Below, one piece after another: positions 1 to 9,145 of a DNA stretch of 35,634 nucleotides. This DNA is from Pseudoalteromonas piscicida (lineage in GTDB: Bacteria > Pseudomonadota > Gammaproteobacteria > Enterobacterales > Alteromonadaceae). Location: contig NZ_NKHF01000006.1 in the NCBI RefSeq assembly GCF_002744175.1, positions 1 to 35,634 of the forward strand, given 5' to 3'. How positions within the stretch are numbered: the stretch's first letter is position 1; every line of letters begins with the position of its first letter. Below the pieces are notes generated by a model that was not told where the DNA came from, did no database searches, and saw only the letters and a list, made by a program, of their open reading frames with translations. The translations under genes and the position numbers were made by a program.

Positions 1-61
1 AATAGGTGCACTTTGCTACTTATGGTAGGAGCAAGTTTACCTTGCGAGCTTTTAAAGGCAG

Positions 62-88
62 CGCTCCGCTGGATTAAAGCGCGGAGCG
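62..88 (-). terminator. Putative hairpin at the end of rnr-rlmB
   Basis: CGCTCCGC at 62-69 pairs perfectly with GCGGAGCG at 81-88 around an 11-base loop, and the stem includes the last codons of rlmB. On the minus strand only a weak TTT follows, so it may act as a 3'-end stabiliser or a weak terminator. Confidence 0.45.
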
Positions 89-814
89 TTGTCTTAATAC
101 TTCAAATAAACACACGCCAGTAGCGACCGACACGTTTAGGCTAGAAACACTGCCTACCATGGGGATTTTTACCAGTTCATCACAATGCTCGCGTGTTAAG
201 CGACGCATGCCATCGCCTTCAGCGCCCATCACTATGGCCATTGGGCCTGTTAGGTTGGCGTCAAAAACTACGGTGTCGGTTTCTCCTGCAGTGCCAACAA
301 CCCACACACCCGCTTCTTTTATATCACGCAAAGTACGTGCAAGATTCGTCACCTGAATAAGCGGAACCGTTTCGGCAGCGCCACACGCTACTTTTCTTGC
401 GGTGCCATTTAGCTTCGCAGATTTATCTTTTGGAACGATTACACCGTGTACACCGGCTGCATCTGCACTGCGTAAGCAAGCTCCTAAATTATGCGGATCG
501 GTAACGCCGTCCAACACTAAGAAAAACGGCGTTGTTTCTCGTTGAATGATGTCATCGAGGTCTTTCTCATTATAAGGTCTGGCCGCTTTTACATTCGCTA
601 TAATGCCCTGATGCTGCTCACCATTTGCTTTATTATCTAATGCTTTACGCTGCATAAATTGAACTGAAATACCAAACTTACGTGCGTCATTAACTACTTG
701 ATTAAGGCGCTGATCTTCACGCCCTTTTAATGCATAAATTTCTAAAAAGCGCTCAGGCGCGTTATTCAAAATGGCTTCGATTGAATGGAAACCAAAAATT
801 AATTCGTTACTCAC
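74..814 (-). CDS. rlmB: 23S rRNA (guanosine-2'-O-)-methyltransferase RlmB
   Basis: SPOUT-class methyltransferase expected to 2'-O-methylate G2251 of 23S rRNA in the peptidyl-transferase loop, using S-adenosylmethionine. The 246-residue length is normal for RlmB. The N-terminal substrate-binding domain starts GFHSIEAIL. The trefoil-knot motifs follow: [20 protein letters not shown] near residues 98-117, then [13 protein letters not shown] and [18 protein letters not shown], which form the cofactor pocket in this family. The start is GTG, with GGGAG about eight bases upstream. It lies 15 bases downstream of rnr on the same strand, the usual rnr-rlmB pairing, so the two are probably cotranscribed. 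Confidence 0.96.
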   Translation of the reverse strand: MSNELIFGFHSIEAILNNAPERFLEIYALKGREDQRLNQVVNDARKFGISVQFMQRKALDNKANGEQHQGIIANVKAARPYNEKDLDDIIQRETTPFFLVLDGVTDPHNLGACLRSADAAGVHGVIVPKDKSAKLNGTARKVACGAAETVPLIQVTNLARTLRDIKEAGVWVVGTAGETDTVVFDANLTGPMAIVMGAEGDGMRRLTREHCDELVKIPMVGSVSSLNVSVATGVCLFEVLRQRSAL

Positions 815-829
815 GTTAAAGCTCCCGCT

Positions 830-3289
830 TTATGATTTGTTGCGCTTTCTTTCATTTTTACCAGGGCGTTTGGCCTTGGCTTTTTTACTTGCCGACTTCT
901 TTTTTGACTTTAGCGAGCCTGACTTTTTGGCCTTTTTAAGCTCACCTTTCGGCGTGGTTCTTTTACGCTTTTTAGCTTTGCCACCGCCATTATCTTTGTC
1001 GCTACCAGATTCTTCTCGACGCTTAGCACCGGGAACCTTGCCTGCTTTGAGTTGTTCGCGAACACTGCTAGAAGCACTTTTCGTTGGTTTTCTGCGTCTT
1101 GCGTAGCGGTCTTGCTGACCTTCTTCAGCCAACGCTAGATTAATACGACGATCATCTAGGCTTACAGACGCCACCACGACATTGAGCTTATCACCTAACC
1201 TAAAGACTGTGCGGCTATGTTCACCAATCAAGCACTGCTTGGCACCGTCAAAGTTAAAGTACTCGTGTCCTAGGTTACTTACGTGGATCATACCGTCAAT
1301 TTGTAAATCGTCCAGCCTAACAAATAGTCCAAAATTCGTAACCGAGGAAATCACACCGGTAAACTCATCACCCACATGATCTTGCATAAACTCGCATTTT
1401 AGCCAATCCGCTACTTCTCGAGTCGCATCATCAGCACGGCGCTCTGTCATAGAACACTGTTCACCTAGCTGTTTTACTTCATCTTCGTTGTAGACATAAG
1501 CACCGCTAGTAGGCTGTTGTTGCTGTTGCAAAATACCTTTAATAGCACGGTGTACTACCAGATCAGGGTAACGTCGGATCGGAGAGGTAAAATGTGCATA
1601 GGCTTTTAATGCCAACCCAAAGTGACCAATATTCTCAGGCTGATATACAGCTTGCTTCATCGAACGCAGTAACATGGTCTGGATCAATTCTTTTTCCGGA
1701 CGCTCACCAAGTGACTCAAGTGCTTGGGTTAACTCCTCTGGAGACGGATCGTTGGGTAGCTGACTTTCAATCCCTAAGTCTTGTAAAAACTGTCTAAATT
1801 GACTTAACCTTTCAGGATCAGGCTCATCATGAACTCGATACAGGCTATGTGCTTCATGCTTTTCCAATAATTTTGCCGCTGATACGTTCGCCAAAATCAT
1901 ACATTCTTCAATCAGCTTATGCGCGTCATTCCTCACCACAGGAACTATAGAGTCAATCTTGCGATGTGCATTAAAAACAAAGCGGGTTTCTAGGGTTTCA
2001 AACTCAATTGCACCACGCTCCTGTCTCGCCGCTTTTAGCGCCATGTACATATTGTGAAGCTCTGTAAGGTGTGGGACAACACCTTGATACTCTGTTCTGA
2101 GCTTTTCGTCGCCTTGTAAAATGGCATGCACTTTCGTGTAGGTTAACCGAGCATGAGAATTCATTACCGCTTCATAAAAGCGATAGCCAGACAGTCGACC
2201 AGCTTCAGACACCGTCATTTCAGCGACCATACATAAACGGTCAACTTTTGGGTTTAATGAACATAAACCGTTAGAGAGTACCTTTGGTAGCATAGGCACC
2301 ACTTGCTCAGGGAAATACACTGAATTTCCGCGTTCAATGGCTTCTTTGTCTAGCGCGGTTCCTTTGCCAACATAGTGCGAAACATCAGCAATGGCTACCC
2401 AAAGGCGCCAGCCGCCAGATTTTTTACGCTCACAATAGACTGCATCATCAAAGTCACGGGCATCTTCACCATCAATAGTGACGAGCGGTAAATCACGCAA
2501 ATCAACGCGACCCTGTTTAGCAGACTCTTCTACAAATTCACCAAGATTGGCTACCTGCGCTTCCACTTCAGCGGGCCATTCATGAGGTATATCATGATTG
2601 CGAAGTGCCACTTCTATTTCCATGCCGGGCGCCATATGATCACCAAGCACTTCTAGCACCTTACCCATGGCATTCATTTGTTTACTTGGGCTTTGAGTGA
2701 TTTCTACTTGCACCATTTGATTATGGCGAGCACCATTCTCTTGGCCTGGAACGATAATGATATCTTGAGTAATTCGTGGATCTTCAGGCACAACGACTGC
2801 CATGCCAAACTCAACAAAATAACGACCTACCACTGGCGCTCGCTCTTTCTCGAGCACACGTACGATTCGAGCATCAACTTTGCCACCTGAGCCTCGGCTT
2901 CCGGCCTTTGCTAATACCCAATCACCGTGAAGCACTCGCTCCATTTGATACTTAGTGATAAACCAATCTTTTGGCTCGCCTTCCACTTCTAAAAAGCCAA
3001 AGCCATCACGATGGCCAATCACACGGCCTTTAACTAAGCCATCGTCGCTTGGAATGGCGTAACACTTGAATTTATTGAAGTGTAGCTGTCCTTCTCTCTC
3101 CATTGCACGCAAACGACGCTTAAGCGCTATTTGACGCTCATCGTCTAGCACTTTTAAATCGTTACACAATTGAGAGAATGAAGGTGGTTTGGCCGCGCTT
3201 TTAATGTGTTCTAAAATAAATTCGCGACTAGGTACTGGATTGTCGTATTTTTGCTGTTCTCTATCGAGATAGGGATCCTGTTTTGGCAT
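830..3289 (-). CDS. rnr: Ribonuclease R
   Basis: Processive 3'-5' exoribonuclease of the RNase II/RNB family that degrades structured RNA, including rRNA and mRNA. Its 819 residues fit RNase R. Order: an N-terminal helix-turn-helix-like region (20-75), cold-shock domains (about 80-230), the RNB catalytic domain with the metal-binding aspartates in GEDARDFDD (274-282), an S1 domain (GVISSVTNFGLFVRLDD, around 645-725), and a Lys/Arg/Ser-rich tail of about 90 residues. Such tails help RNase R unwind RNA and bind ribosomes. A run of five glutamines after AIKGIL lies late in the catalytic domain. ATG start. It is the first gene of the rnr-rlmB pair. Confidence 0.97.
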   Translation of the reverse strand: MPKQDPYLDREQQKYDNPVPSREFILEHIKSAAKPPSFSQLCNDLKVLDDERQIALKRRLRAMEREGQLHFNKFKCYAIPSDDGLVKGRVIGHRDGFGFLEVEGEPKDWFITKYQMERVLHGDWVLAKAGSRGSGGKVDARIVRVLEKERAPVVGRYFVEFGMAVVVPEDPRITQDIIIVPGQENGARHNQMVQVEITQSPSKQMNAMGKVLEVLGDHMAPGMEIEVALRNHDIPHEWPAEVEAQVANLGEFVEESAKQGRVDLRDLPLVTIDGEDARDFDDAVYCERKKSGGWRLWVAIADVSHYVGKGTALDKEAIERGNSVYFPEQVVPMLPKVLSNGLCSLNPKVDRLCMVAEMTVSEAGRLSGYRFYEAVMNSHARLTYTKVHAILQGDEKLRTEYQGVVPHLTELHNMYMALKAARQERGAIEFETLETRFVFNAHRKIDSIVPVVRNDAHKLIEECMILANVSAAKLLEKHEAHSLYRVHDEPDPERLSQFRQFLQDLGIESQLPNDPSPEELTQALESLGERPEKELIQTMLLRSMKQAVYQPENIGHFGLALKAYAHFTSPIRRYPDLVVHRAIKGILQQQQQPTSGAYVYNEDEVKQLGEQCSMTERRADDATREVADWLKCEFMQDHVGDEFTGVISSVTNFGLFVRLDDLQIDGMIHVSNLGHEYFNFDGAKQCLIGEHSRTVFRLGDKLNVVVASVSLDDRRINLALAEEGQQDRYARRRKPTKSASSSVREQLKAGKVPGAKRREESGSDKDNGGGKAKKRKRTTPKGELKKAKKSGSLKSKKKSASKKAKAKRPGKNERKRNKS

Positions 3290-3368
3290 TACTGTCTTGT
3301 TAAATAAGCTATGCTGTTATTTTAACCCAAAATAGTCCAATGACCTAGGCCAAGATCCATGAATCTTT

Positions 3369-5621
3369 TTATGCAGACAGATTTATTGGATTATCTGAGT
3401 TTAACTCGTACGCTGTAATTTGTGCATGTAACTCTAATAAACGCTCTACAGATTGCCTTGACACAACTGCGAGTCCATCCCAATCCACCTCTTGCTCAGC
3501 GTGTTTTAATTGTCCACGGGCACTTTGTATTTGCGCAACAAAAACAGTCATGCCAAGTTGAGCGGCTTCATTTTCTATGTAAGTCAGCTTGTCGTAGGCC
3601 AAATCAAGTACATTTAGCTCTGAAAGACCTTTGATTTGCGCAAGTTCATACTCAAATCTATCCGCTAAGTACATCAACTTAGTGGTAAACGTACCTGAGC
3701 CTTCTTGCTCTACTAACGCCATAAAAGTACTGCGTTCAATTAACGTTTTCCGTGACAATTGTGTCGTGTGGTTGACGGTTGCACACTCAAGCGCCGCATA
3801 TAAGCGGCTTGGCATAATGGGCTTAGTTAAGCAGTCTTGCATCCCAGCCCTGAGACATTGCCGTTTTAATTCAGGGTCGGCATCTCCGGTCAAGGCAACC
3901 ACCTTAACGTTCGAGGTAAAACCAATTTCGTTGAAGCCGGCTTTAAACCACTCCAAGCCATTCCCATCAGGCAAGCGCATATCCAGTAAAACCAAATCAA
4001 AATTGTGCTCACCGAGTATTTCTTCTGCTTCAGCCAAAGTTTTAGCAATAGAAAATTCGCTCACCATCTCATCTAAATAGTTACTGATCACTTCAATATT
4101 CATTATATTGTCTTCAATAACCAGTACATTGAGTGCCAGTGTTTCAGTATGAGACTCAATGTTTTGCAACGGCGTATCTGAACATTGGCAGCTTACTTCA
4201 AAGCTGAATACGGTGCCACGTCCAAGCTGACTATCTACCTCCAAATCGGCTTCTAGTCCTTGTAGTAATTGCTTACAAAGCGCCAATCCAATCCCTGCAC
4301 TTTGTGAAATGGACTGCTCATTGTCGACGGTGACGAAAGGATCAAAGAGCGTTTCTAGCTGTGCTTCGGTTAATCCTTTGCCCGTATCTTTAATCGCAAA
4401 ATGAATAGTTTGTCTATCTTGCTCTCTACCACTTGCACCAAGGATAAGAGTAACTACTCCTTTATCTGTATATTTAATCGCATTAGAGAGTAAATTTCTT
4501 AGCACTAGGGATAAGGTGTCTTGCTCAACCAAGTGTACATCTTGAGGATACAGTCCCCTCACCTCCACTTTTAGTTTCAATCCTTTAGCAAGCGCCAATG
4601 GTTGCAATAAATGAATAAGCTCCTGCGCTAGGTTAAATAGCGAAACCGGCACGCGATTTTGAGCGGCATACTCGCCTTTAGCTTGCAGCAATACCTGATT
4701 GGCCAAATCAGACATCGACATGGCGGCATGCACAATAACGTCACACAGCTCAGCATGACGACTTGGCTCGCGCGGCACTTTTTTGAGTGACTCAGCATGA
4801 CCCACAATGGCATTCAGTGGCGTTCTTAATTCATGGCTCAATAACGTTAAAAACTGGCCTTTTATCTGTGCAGATTGCTCAGCAATGGCTTTTAACCGAG
4901 TCAGTTCTTTTTCTCTGCGGCTACTACATAACAAACATAACGAGAAACACAGCAACAGTGGCATCGTGCTCACAGACACAGCGAAAAATTGATTTACCCA
5001 ATTGGTCGACACTAAGCTGTCAGATACCGAATACCCGCCTAACATAACGACTCTAAAGGTAAACACAATGAGTAAACTTAAACAGGAGATGCCAAATGCC
5101 CAGTGTGCAGCATTGAACTCCTTAGAGAGTACTTTTTGGCCCTTGCTGAGAGCACGTAAGCAGTAGAGCATCGCCATTGCCCAAGCCAAGTAATTGATCG
5201 CAACACGCGCAATAAAGTTAAAGTCTGCGTATAAAAAGTAGCTAAAACTCGGAATACCTAGTGCAGCAAGCACGTACCAAGGCATATAGTTACTTTTTAC
5301 ACCAAAAAACCTGTCTGTGCCTCGAACGAGATAATACAGCCCAATAGCAATCACGAGGTTAGGAATAAAAATAGAGAAAGTGACGGGCAGTGAATAAGCT
5401 GCTAACAACCCACAGCCTAGCGCCGTGAGCGTGATAAAAACAAGCCAATCGCGAGCACCAGGAAGCCCTTTATTGATAAACCAGTTTACAGCCATAAAGA
5501 CCGAGCAAACCACAGTCATTATTGCGGTAACTTGAATAAGCAACTTCGGATCCATTATCGCACTCAAAATTAATACATTATCATTACTTTGTGAATAATG
5601 CAGTATAGTACTGCGTAACAT
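3369..5621 (-). CDS. Hybrid sensor histidine kinase with receiver and degenerate HPt-like tail
   Basis: Membrane sensor kinase of unknown signal. About seven hydrophobic segments span residues 25-232. A HisKA domain follows with H263 in LLSHELRTPLN, then HATPase_c (NLLSNAIKYTDKG 376-388, DTGKGL 412-417, GIGLALCKQLL 443-453). A receiver domain has acidic residues in VIEDN (501-505), acceptor D547 in LVLLDMRLPDGNG, and a Lys in LTKP. The last 110 residues look like an HPt bundle, but the expected His is Thr680 in KLTYIENEAAQLG. The ATG at 5621 lacks a clear ribosome site; the ATG at 5555 (MDPKLLIQ) has GAG at useful spacing and may be the true start, giving 728 residues. It lies 40 bases downstream of the response regulator, same strand. 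Confidence 0.88.
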   Translation of the reverse strand: MLRSTILHYSQSNDNVLILSAIMDPKLLIQVTAIMTVVCSVFMAVNWFINKGLPGARDWLVFITLTALGCGLLAAYSLPVTFSIFIPNLVIAIGLYYLVRGTDRFFGVKSNYMPWYVLAALGIPSFSYFLYADFNFIARVAINYLAWAMAMLYCLRALSKGQKVLSKEFNAAHWAFGISCLSLLIVFTFRVVMLGGYSVSDSLVSTNWVNQFFAVSVSTMPLLLCFSLCLLCSSRREKELTRLKAIAEQSAQIKGQFLTLLSHELRTPLNAIVGHAESLKKVPREPSRHAELCDVIVHAAMSMSDLANQVLLQAKGEYAAQNRVPVSLFNLAQELIHLLQPLALAKGLKLKVEVRGLYPQDVHLVEQDTLSLVLRNLLSNAIKYTDKGVVTLILGASGREQDRQTIHFAIKDTGKGLTEAQLETLFDPFVTVDNEQSISQSAGIGLALCKQLLQGLEADLEVDSQLGRGTVFSFEVSCQCSDTPLQNIESHTETLALNVLVIEDNIMNIEVISNYLDEMVSEFSIAKTLAEAEEILGEHNFDLVLLDMRLPDGNGLEWFKAGFNEIGFTSNVKVVALTGDADPELKRQCLRAGMQDCLTKPIMPSRLYAALECATVNHTTQLSRKTLIERSTFMALVEQEGSGTFTTKLMYLADRFEYELAQIKGLSELNVLDLAYDKLTYIENEAAQLGMTVFVAQIQSARGQLKHAEQEVDWDGLAVVSRQSVERLLELHAQITAYELNSDNPINLSA

Positions 5622-5661
5622 TATTTTGAAGTATTAACTGGATATATGCTATTACAGCCAG

Positions 5662-6264
5662 TTACAGCCATCCTTTTTGCCTAGCGATTCTAGCCGCATC
5701 TACTCTGTTTGTCGCATGTAATTTGGCTATCGCGTCAGACAAATAGTTTCTCACCGTCCCTTCACTCAAAAATAGTTGCCCAGCAATCTCGGCTGTTTTT
5801 AACCCTTCACCTGCTAAGCGAAGTGCTTTACGTTCTTTATCCGTTAGCGGATCAGCATCTTCTAACGCATACAAAGCCAACTCAGGGTCAATGACTTTCT
5901 GCCCATTCATCACTTTTTTTAATGTTGATAGTAAATACTCACTTGGCGCTTCTTTTAGAACAAATCCATTCACCCCCAGTGCGATGGCACGACGAATATA
6001 GCCTGCCTTAGAAAAGGTCGTCATGATCACCGTTTTGCAAGTCGGCATCTTATGTTGTACATGTTGAGCTAGTTCAAGCCCTGTGACTTTTGGCATTTCA
6101 ATGTCGGTAAGTACAATATCAGGAGACAGTTGTGCTAATTTTTCTTTAGCGACTTGGCCATTTTCAGCCTCACCAATGACCTCAATATCTCTATCTAACC
6201 CCAATAATGCCGCGATAGCCCCTCTTACTAATGCTTGGTCTTCAACAATAAAAACCTTAATCAT
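5662..6264 (-). CDS. NarL/LuxR-family response regulator (DesR-like)
   Basis: Two-domain transcriptional regulator of 200 residues. The receiver has acidic residues in FIVEDQ (5-10), phospho-acceptor D54 in VLTDIEMP and a Lys in FVLKEAPS. The C-terminal GerE/LuxR helix-turn-helix runs from LTDKERKALRL through EIAGQLFLSEGTVRNYLSDA to the end. Its ATG overlaps the last four bases of the upstream kinase gene, so the two are translationally coupled and very likely partners. The targets are unknown; the hybrid kinase gene follows and may feed the same circuit. Confidence 0.93.
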   Translation of the reverse strand: MIKVFIVEDQALVRGAIAALLGLDRDIEVIGEAENGQVAKEKLAQLSPDIVLTDIEMPKVTGLELAQHVQHKMPTCKTVIMTTFSKAGYIRRAIALGVNGFVLKEAPSEYLLSTLKKVMNGQKVIDPELALYALEDADPLTDKERKALRLAGEGLKTAEIAGQLFLSEGTVRNYLSDAIAKLHATNRVDAARIARQKGWL

Positions 6265-7355
6265 AGCGCTTCCTTAATGACAGCCTTAAAATATCCACCC
6301 TGTTCGGTGTTGTAAAATAATTGTCCACCACATTCTTTTAAACGGGCTCGGATCCCCATCAAGCCATTACCTTCTTTAATCGCTTTAACAGAGCCATTGT
6401 CTTTGATTTCCACCGACACTCCCTCATCCCCTTGTTGCAACCGCACACTCACCTGATCGGCATCACTATGACGAATAATATTGGTACAGATTTCTTTGGC
6501 AAAAAAACACAAACAAGCTTCCTTTGCTTTATCCAGTGATACCGAATTAAGCTCAAGTGAAACCGCTATACCTTTGTCTTTTAGCCGAGACGCCATAATA
6601 TGGAGCTGAGCATCCAATGCAAGTTGATGATAACCCGTCACCGCTTGGCGCACCTCACTTAAAGCGGCTCGAGCAAGCTCAGCAACTTGCAGGGCCTCAG
6701 ATTGGGCTTGCTCATAAGCATTCGCCGCAGCAAACTTACTGGCAAGCTCTGCTTTTAACGCAATCGAGCTTAGAGAATGGCCGAGCAAATCGTGTAAGTC
6801 CCGTGCAATACGCTCACGTTCAGCCACAGCCCCCAAACGTTTCACTTCTTCCTCACTCTGCCGTTGTAATTCCCGGTGTACTCGCTCTCGGTGGGTCATC
6901 CATCCAAAAACAAACAGGCCAAAAGAAACGCACAATGCCGGCATCAGAAAATACACACTTTGCGCAGCGGCAATAAACTGCGCAGTGAGTAGCACCATAG
7001 CCATCAGTACCACAAGGCCAAACACTTTATAACGTGGTGTTAGATTAAAACCACAAAAAAAAGCGATAAAACCAAATAACGTGCTCGTCCCAGTGGTCAC
7101 CCAGCTACCCACCACACACAATACGGTCATCAGGAACAGGTTCAGTAATAAAATTCGCCCTGTTTTTGCGATACTTTGCCAATACAAAATGACAAAACCA
7201 AAATAGATGAGTGCTTGTAGCGCAATCTCAACCCCTCCCAACAGTTTCCAAGTAAAAACCAGCGGGAAAAAATAAAAGATAGAGAAAATCAATGGACCCG
7301 CATTCCAAAAAGAGCGCCGTTTTTCTATCAAGGTATATTCTGTGGTAATCGACAT
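6261..7355 (-). CDS. DesK-like sensor histidine kinase (HisKA_3)
   Basis: Integral-membrane kinase with about five hydrophobic segments in residues 20-155, then a HisKA_3 dimerisation domain with the phospho-acceptor His in ERIARDLHDLLGHSLS (about H188) and a HATPase_c domain with NIIRHSDADQVSV and GNGLMGIRARL. This is the layout of DesK/LiaS-type kinases that pair with NarL/LuxR regulators, and the cognate regulator follows with a 4-bp overlap. There is no extracytoplasmic domain, so the signal may be membrane state or come from within the membrane. An in-frame GTG at 7358 is an alternative start; the ATG at 7355 is preceded by GAGAGAG. Confidence 0.91.
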   Translation of the reverse strand: MSITTEYTLIEKRRSFWNAGPLIFSIFYFFPLVFTWKLLGGVEIALQALIYFGFVILYWQSIAKTGRILLLNLFLMTVLCVVGSWVTTGTSTLFGFIAFFCGFNLTPRYKVFGLVVLMAMVLLTAQFIAAAQSVYFLMPALCVSFGLFVFGWMTHRERVHRELQRQSEEEVKRLGAVAERERIARDLHDLLGHSLSSIALKAELASKFAAANAYEQAQSEALQVAELARAALSEVRQAVTGYHQLALDAQLHIMASRLKDKGIAVSLELNSVSLDKAKEACLCFFAKEICTNIIRHSDADQVSVRLQQGDEGVSVEIKDNGSVKAIKEGNGLMGIRARLKECGGQLFYNTEQGGYFKAVIKEAL

Positions 7356-7481
7356 CACTCTCTCTCAGTTTTATTGTCTCATGTTTTTGTTACCCAATGT
7401 TGAGTGACAACCAACAACAATCTTGTCATGGTAAAGGAATAAAGTGTTAGACTGCTGAAAAAATAGTTCATTATAATTACT

Positions 7482-8345
7482 ATGCGCCCACAACAATCTG
7501 CTTTACTGTCCCTTCATAGTGCCGTTTTATTATTTGGTGGAACAGCATTATTTTCTAAACTGATTTCGCTGTCAGCACTCGATATTACCGTTTATCGCAC
7601 CGCGGTCGCTTTTTTGGTGTTGTTGGTTTTGTTAAAAATAAGACAGCAGCCAATCAAACTGCAACACCGTAACGACTATTTTGTGGCACTCATGCTTGGC
7701 GTTATTGTTGGACTCCATTGGGTAACCTATTTTGCAGGAATGCAAATGGCAGGCATCGCCGTCGGGATCATTGCGTTTTTTACCTACCCCGTTATCACCG
7801 TGTTTTTAGAACCTTTGTTTAATCGCAGCCAAGTGCAATTAAAAGACTTTATCAGTGCCTCGGCTGTATTATTTGGCATTTACTTGTTAGTACCGGAGGC
7901 GAACCTCGGCAATCAAGTAACACTTGGCATCATTACTGGCGTAGGCTCTGGTGCACTGTTTGCTTTACGTAATCTTTTACAAAAACGCTTTTTCTCTCAT
8001 TATAGTGGGCCACATACCATGCTATATCAGACTCTGATAGCCTGTGTCATGCTCATGGCATTTGTGGAGGTTCCAATTCAGCAAGTCTCTAATGAAAACC
8101 TGCTCCTCATTGTCTTGGCAGGCGCTGTTTTTACTGCTATTCCTCATGCGCTCTTTGCGTCAAGTCTACGATATTTATCAGCCACCACTGCTGGGTTAAT
8201 TTCTTGTCTGCAGCCATTGTATGGAACGCTTTTAGCTTATATTCTGTTACATGAAACGTTGACACTTACAACATTAATAGGCGGGTTGTTGGTCGTTAGT
8301 GCAGCCTGTTTTGAAACTTGGTCTATTACAAGGAAAAAAGCATGA
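7482..8345 (+). CDS. EamA/DMT-family transporter
   Basis: Inner-membrane protein of 287 residues with about ten transmembrane helices in two tandem EamA repeats (first half near 8-135, second near 145-282). The FGGTALFSKL and FTYPVITVFLEPLF segments and the late LISCLQPLYGTLLAYILLHE segment are typical of drug/metabolite transporters. The substrate cannot be predicted. The start ATG follows an AT-rich leader, and the upstream 120 bases separate it from the divergent kinase gene. The stop codon overlaps the start of the next gene as ATGA, indicating coupled translation with the phosphodiesterase. Confidence 0.9.
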   Translation: MRPQQSALLSLHSAVLLFGGTALFSKLISLSALDITVYRTAVAFLVLLVLLKIRQQPIKLQHRNDYFVALMLGVIVGLHWVTYFAGMQMAGIAVGIIAFFTYPVITVFLEPLFNRSQVQLKDFISASAVLFGIYLLVPEANLGNQVTLGIITGVGSGALFALRNLLQKRFFSHYSGPHTMLYQTLIACVMLMAFVEVPIQQVSNENLLLIVLAGAVFTAIPHALFASSLRYLSATTAGLISCLQPLYGTLLAYILLHETLTLTTLIGGLLVVSAACFETWSITRKKA

Positions 8346-9064
8346 TTCAAGTCTTAGCGCATCGTGGAGCCAGTGGAAGTTACCCCGAAAATACCATCGC
8401 GGCAATCGAAGCAGCTCTGCATATTGGCGTTGATGGGATAGAGTTGGATGTGCAAAGCTGCGCTGATGATTATGCTATAATTCACGACACTTGGCTGGAT
8501 AGAACCACCAATGGGGTCGGTAGGGTCAACGAACAACTGCAAGCGTATCTCGCGACCTTAGATGCGGGAAGGGGCCAGACAATCCCCACCCTACAACAAG
8601 TTTTTACTACTATAGGAACGCAAACCGCGATTAACTTGGAGCTTAAGCATACCTTTGGTTTAGATAAATTCGTTTCCTACATTGAAGAACATATTCAACA
8701 AGGTGTGATCACCCGGGAGCAATTATTGATCTCATCGTTCGATCACCATCAGCTATTGTGGCTGAAGCAAAAATTACCTTGGGTTAGAATTGGCGCATTA
8801 ACAGCCTCAATTCCTGTCCATTATGCACAATTTGCAGAGTCGCTCCATGCTTACAGCATTCACATGGATAAAAACTTTATTAATCATGAGTATGTATTGG
8901 ATGCCAAATCTCGTGGCCTAAAGGTATTTGCCTATACGGTCGATAAACAGCAAGACATAGATATGATGCTAGATTATGGTGTAGACGGTGTTTTTACTAA
9001 CTTTCCATGCCAAACAAAAATGTATTTACAAGGGATTGGCGCTTACGCTAGTCCTAAAGAGTAA
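8342..9064 (+). CDS. Glycerophosphodiester phosphodiesterase
   Basis: GDPD-family TIM-barrel hydrolase expected to cleave glycerophosphodiesters to glycerol-3-phosphate and an alcohol. It has 240 residues and no signal peptide, so it should be cytosolic (UgpQ-like). The family signature is complete: HRGASGSYPENT (H7), GIELDVQ (E34, D36), IIHDTWLDRTTNG (H48), then NLELKH and the C-terminal AYTVDKQQDI and DGVFTNFP. The start is ATG at 8342, with AAGGA upstream and an ATGA overlap with the transporter. An upstream in-frame extension lies entirely in the transporter gene and is unlikely. Pairing with a transporter hints at lipid head-group salvage, which is inference. Confidence 0.93.
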   Translation: MIQVLAHRGASGSYPENTIAAIEAALHIGVDGIELDVQSCADDYAIIHDTWLDRTTNGVGRVNEQLQAYLATLDAGRGQTIPTLQQVFTTIGTQTAINLELKHTFGLDKFVSYIEEHIQQGVITREQLLISSFDHHQLLWLKQKLPWVRIGALTASIPVHYAQFAESLHAYSIHMDKNFINHEYVLDAKSRGLKVFAYTVDKQQDIDMMLDYGVDGVFTNFPCQTKMYLQGIGAYASPKE

Positions 9065-9145
9065 CTACTTGATCGCTTTAGCATTGTTATTCCATTTAGC
9101 TCATCTATACTGAGACAAATAAAGTGGCACAATGATGAGCCCAAT

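Noticed and set aside
3631..4080. 149-codon plus-strand frame opposite the hybrid kinase
   Set aside because: It lies fully within the receiver and tail region of the kinase and has no recognisable product.
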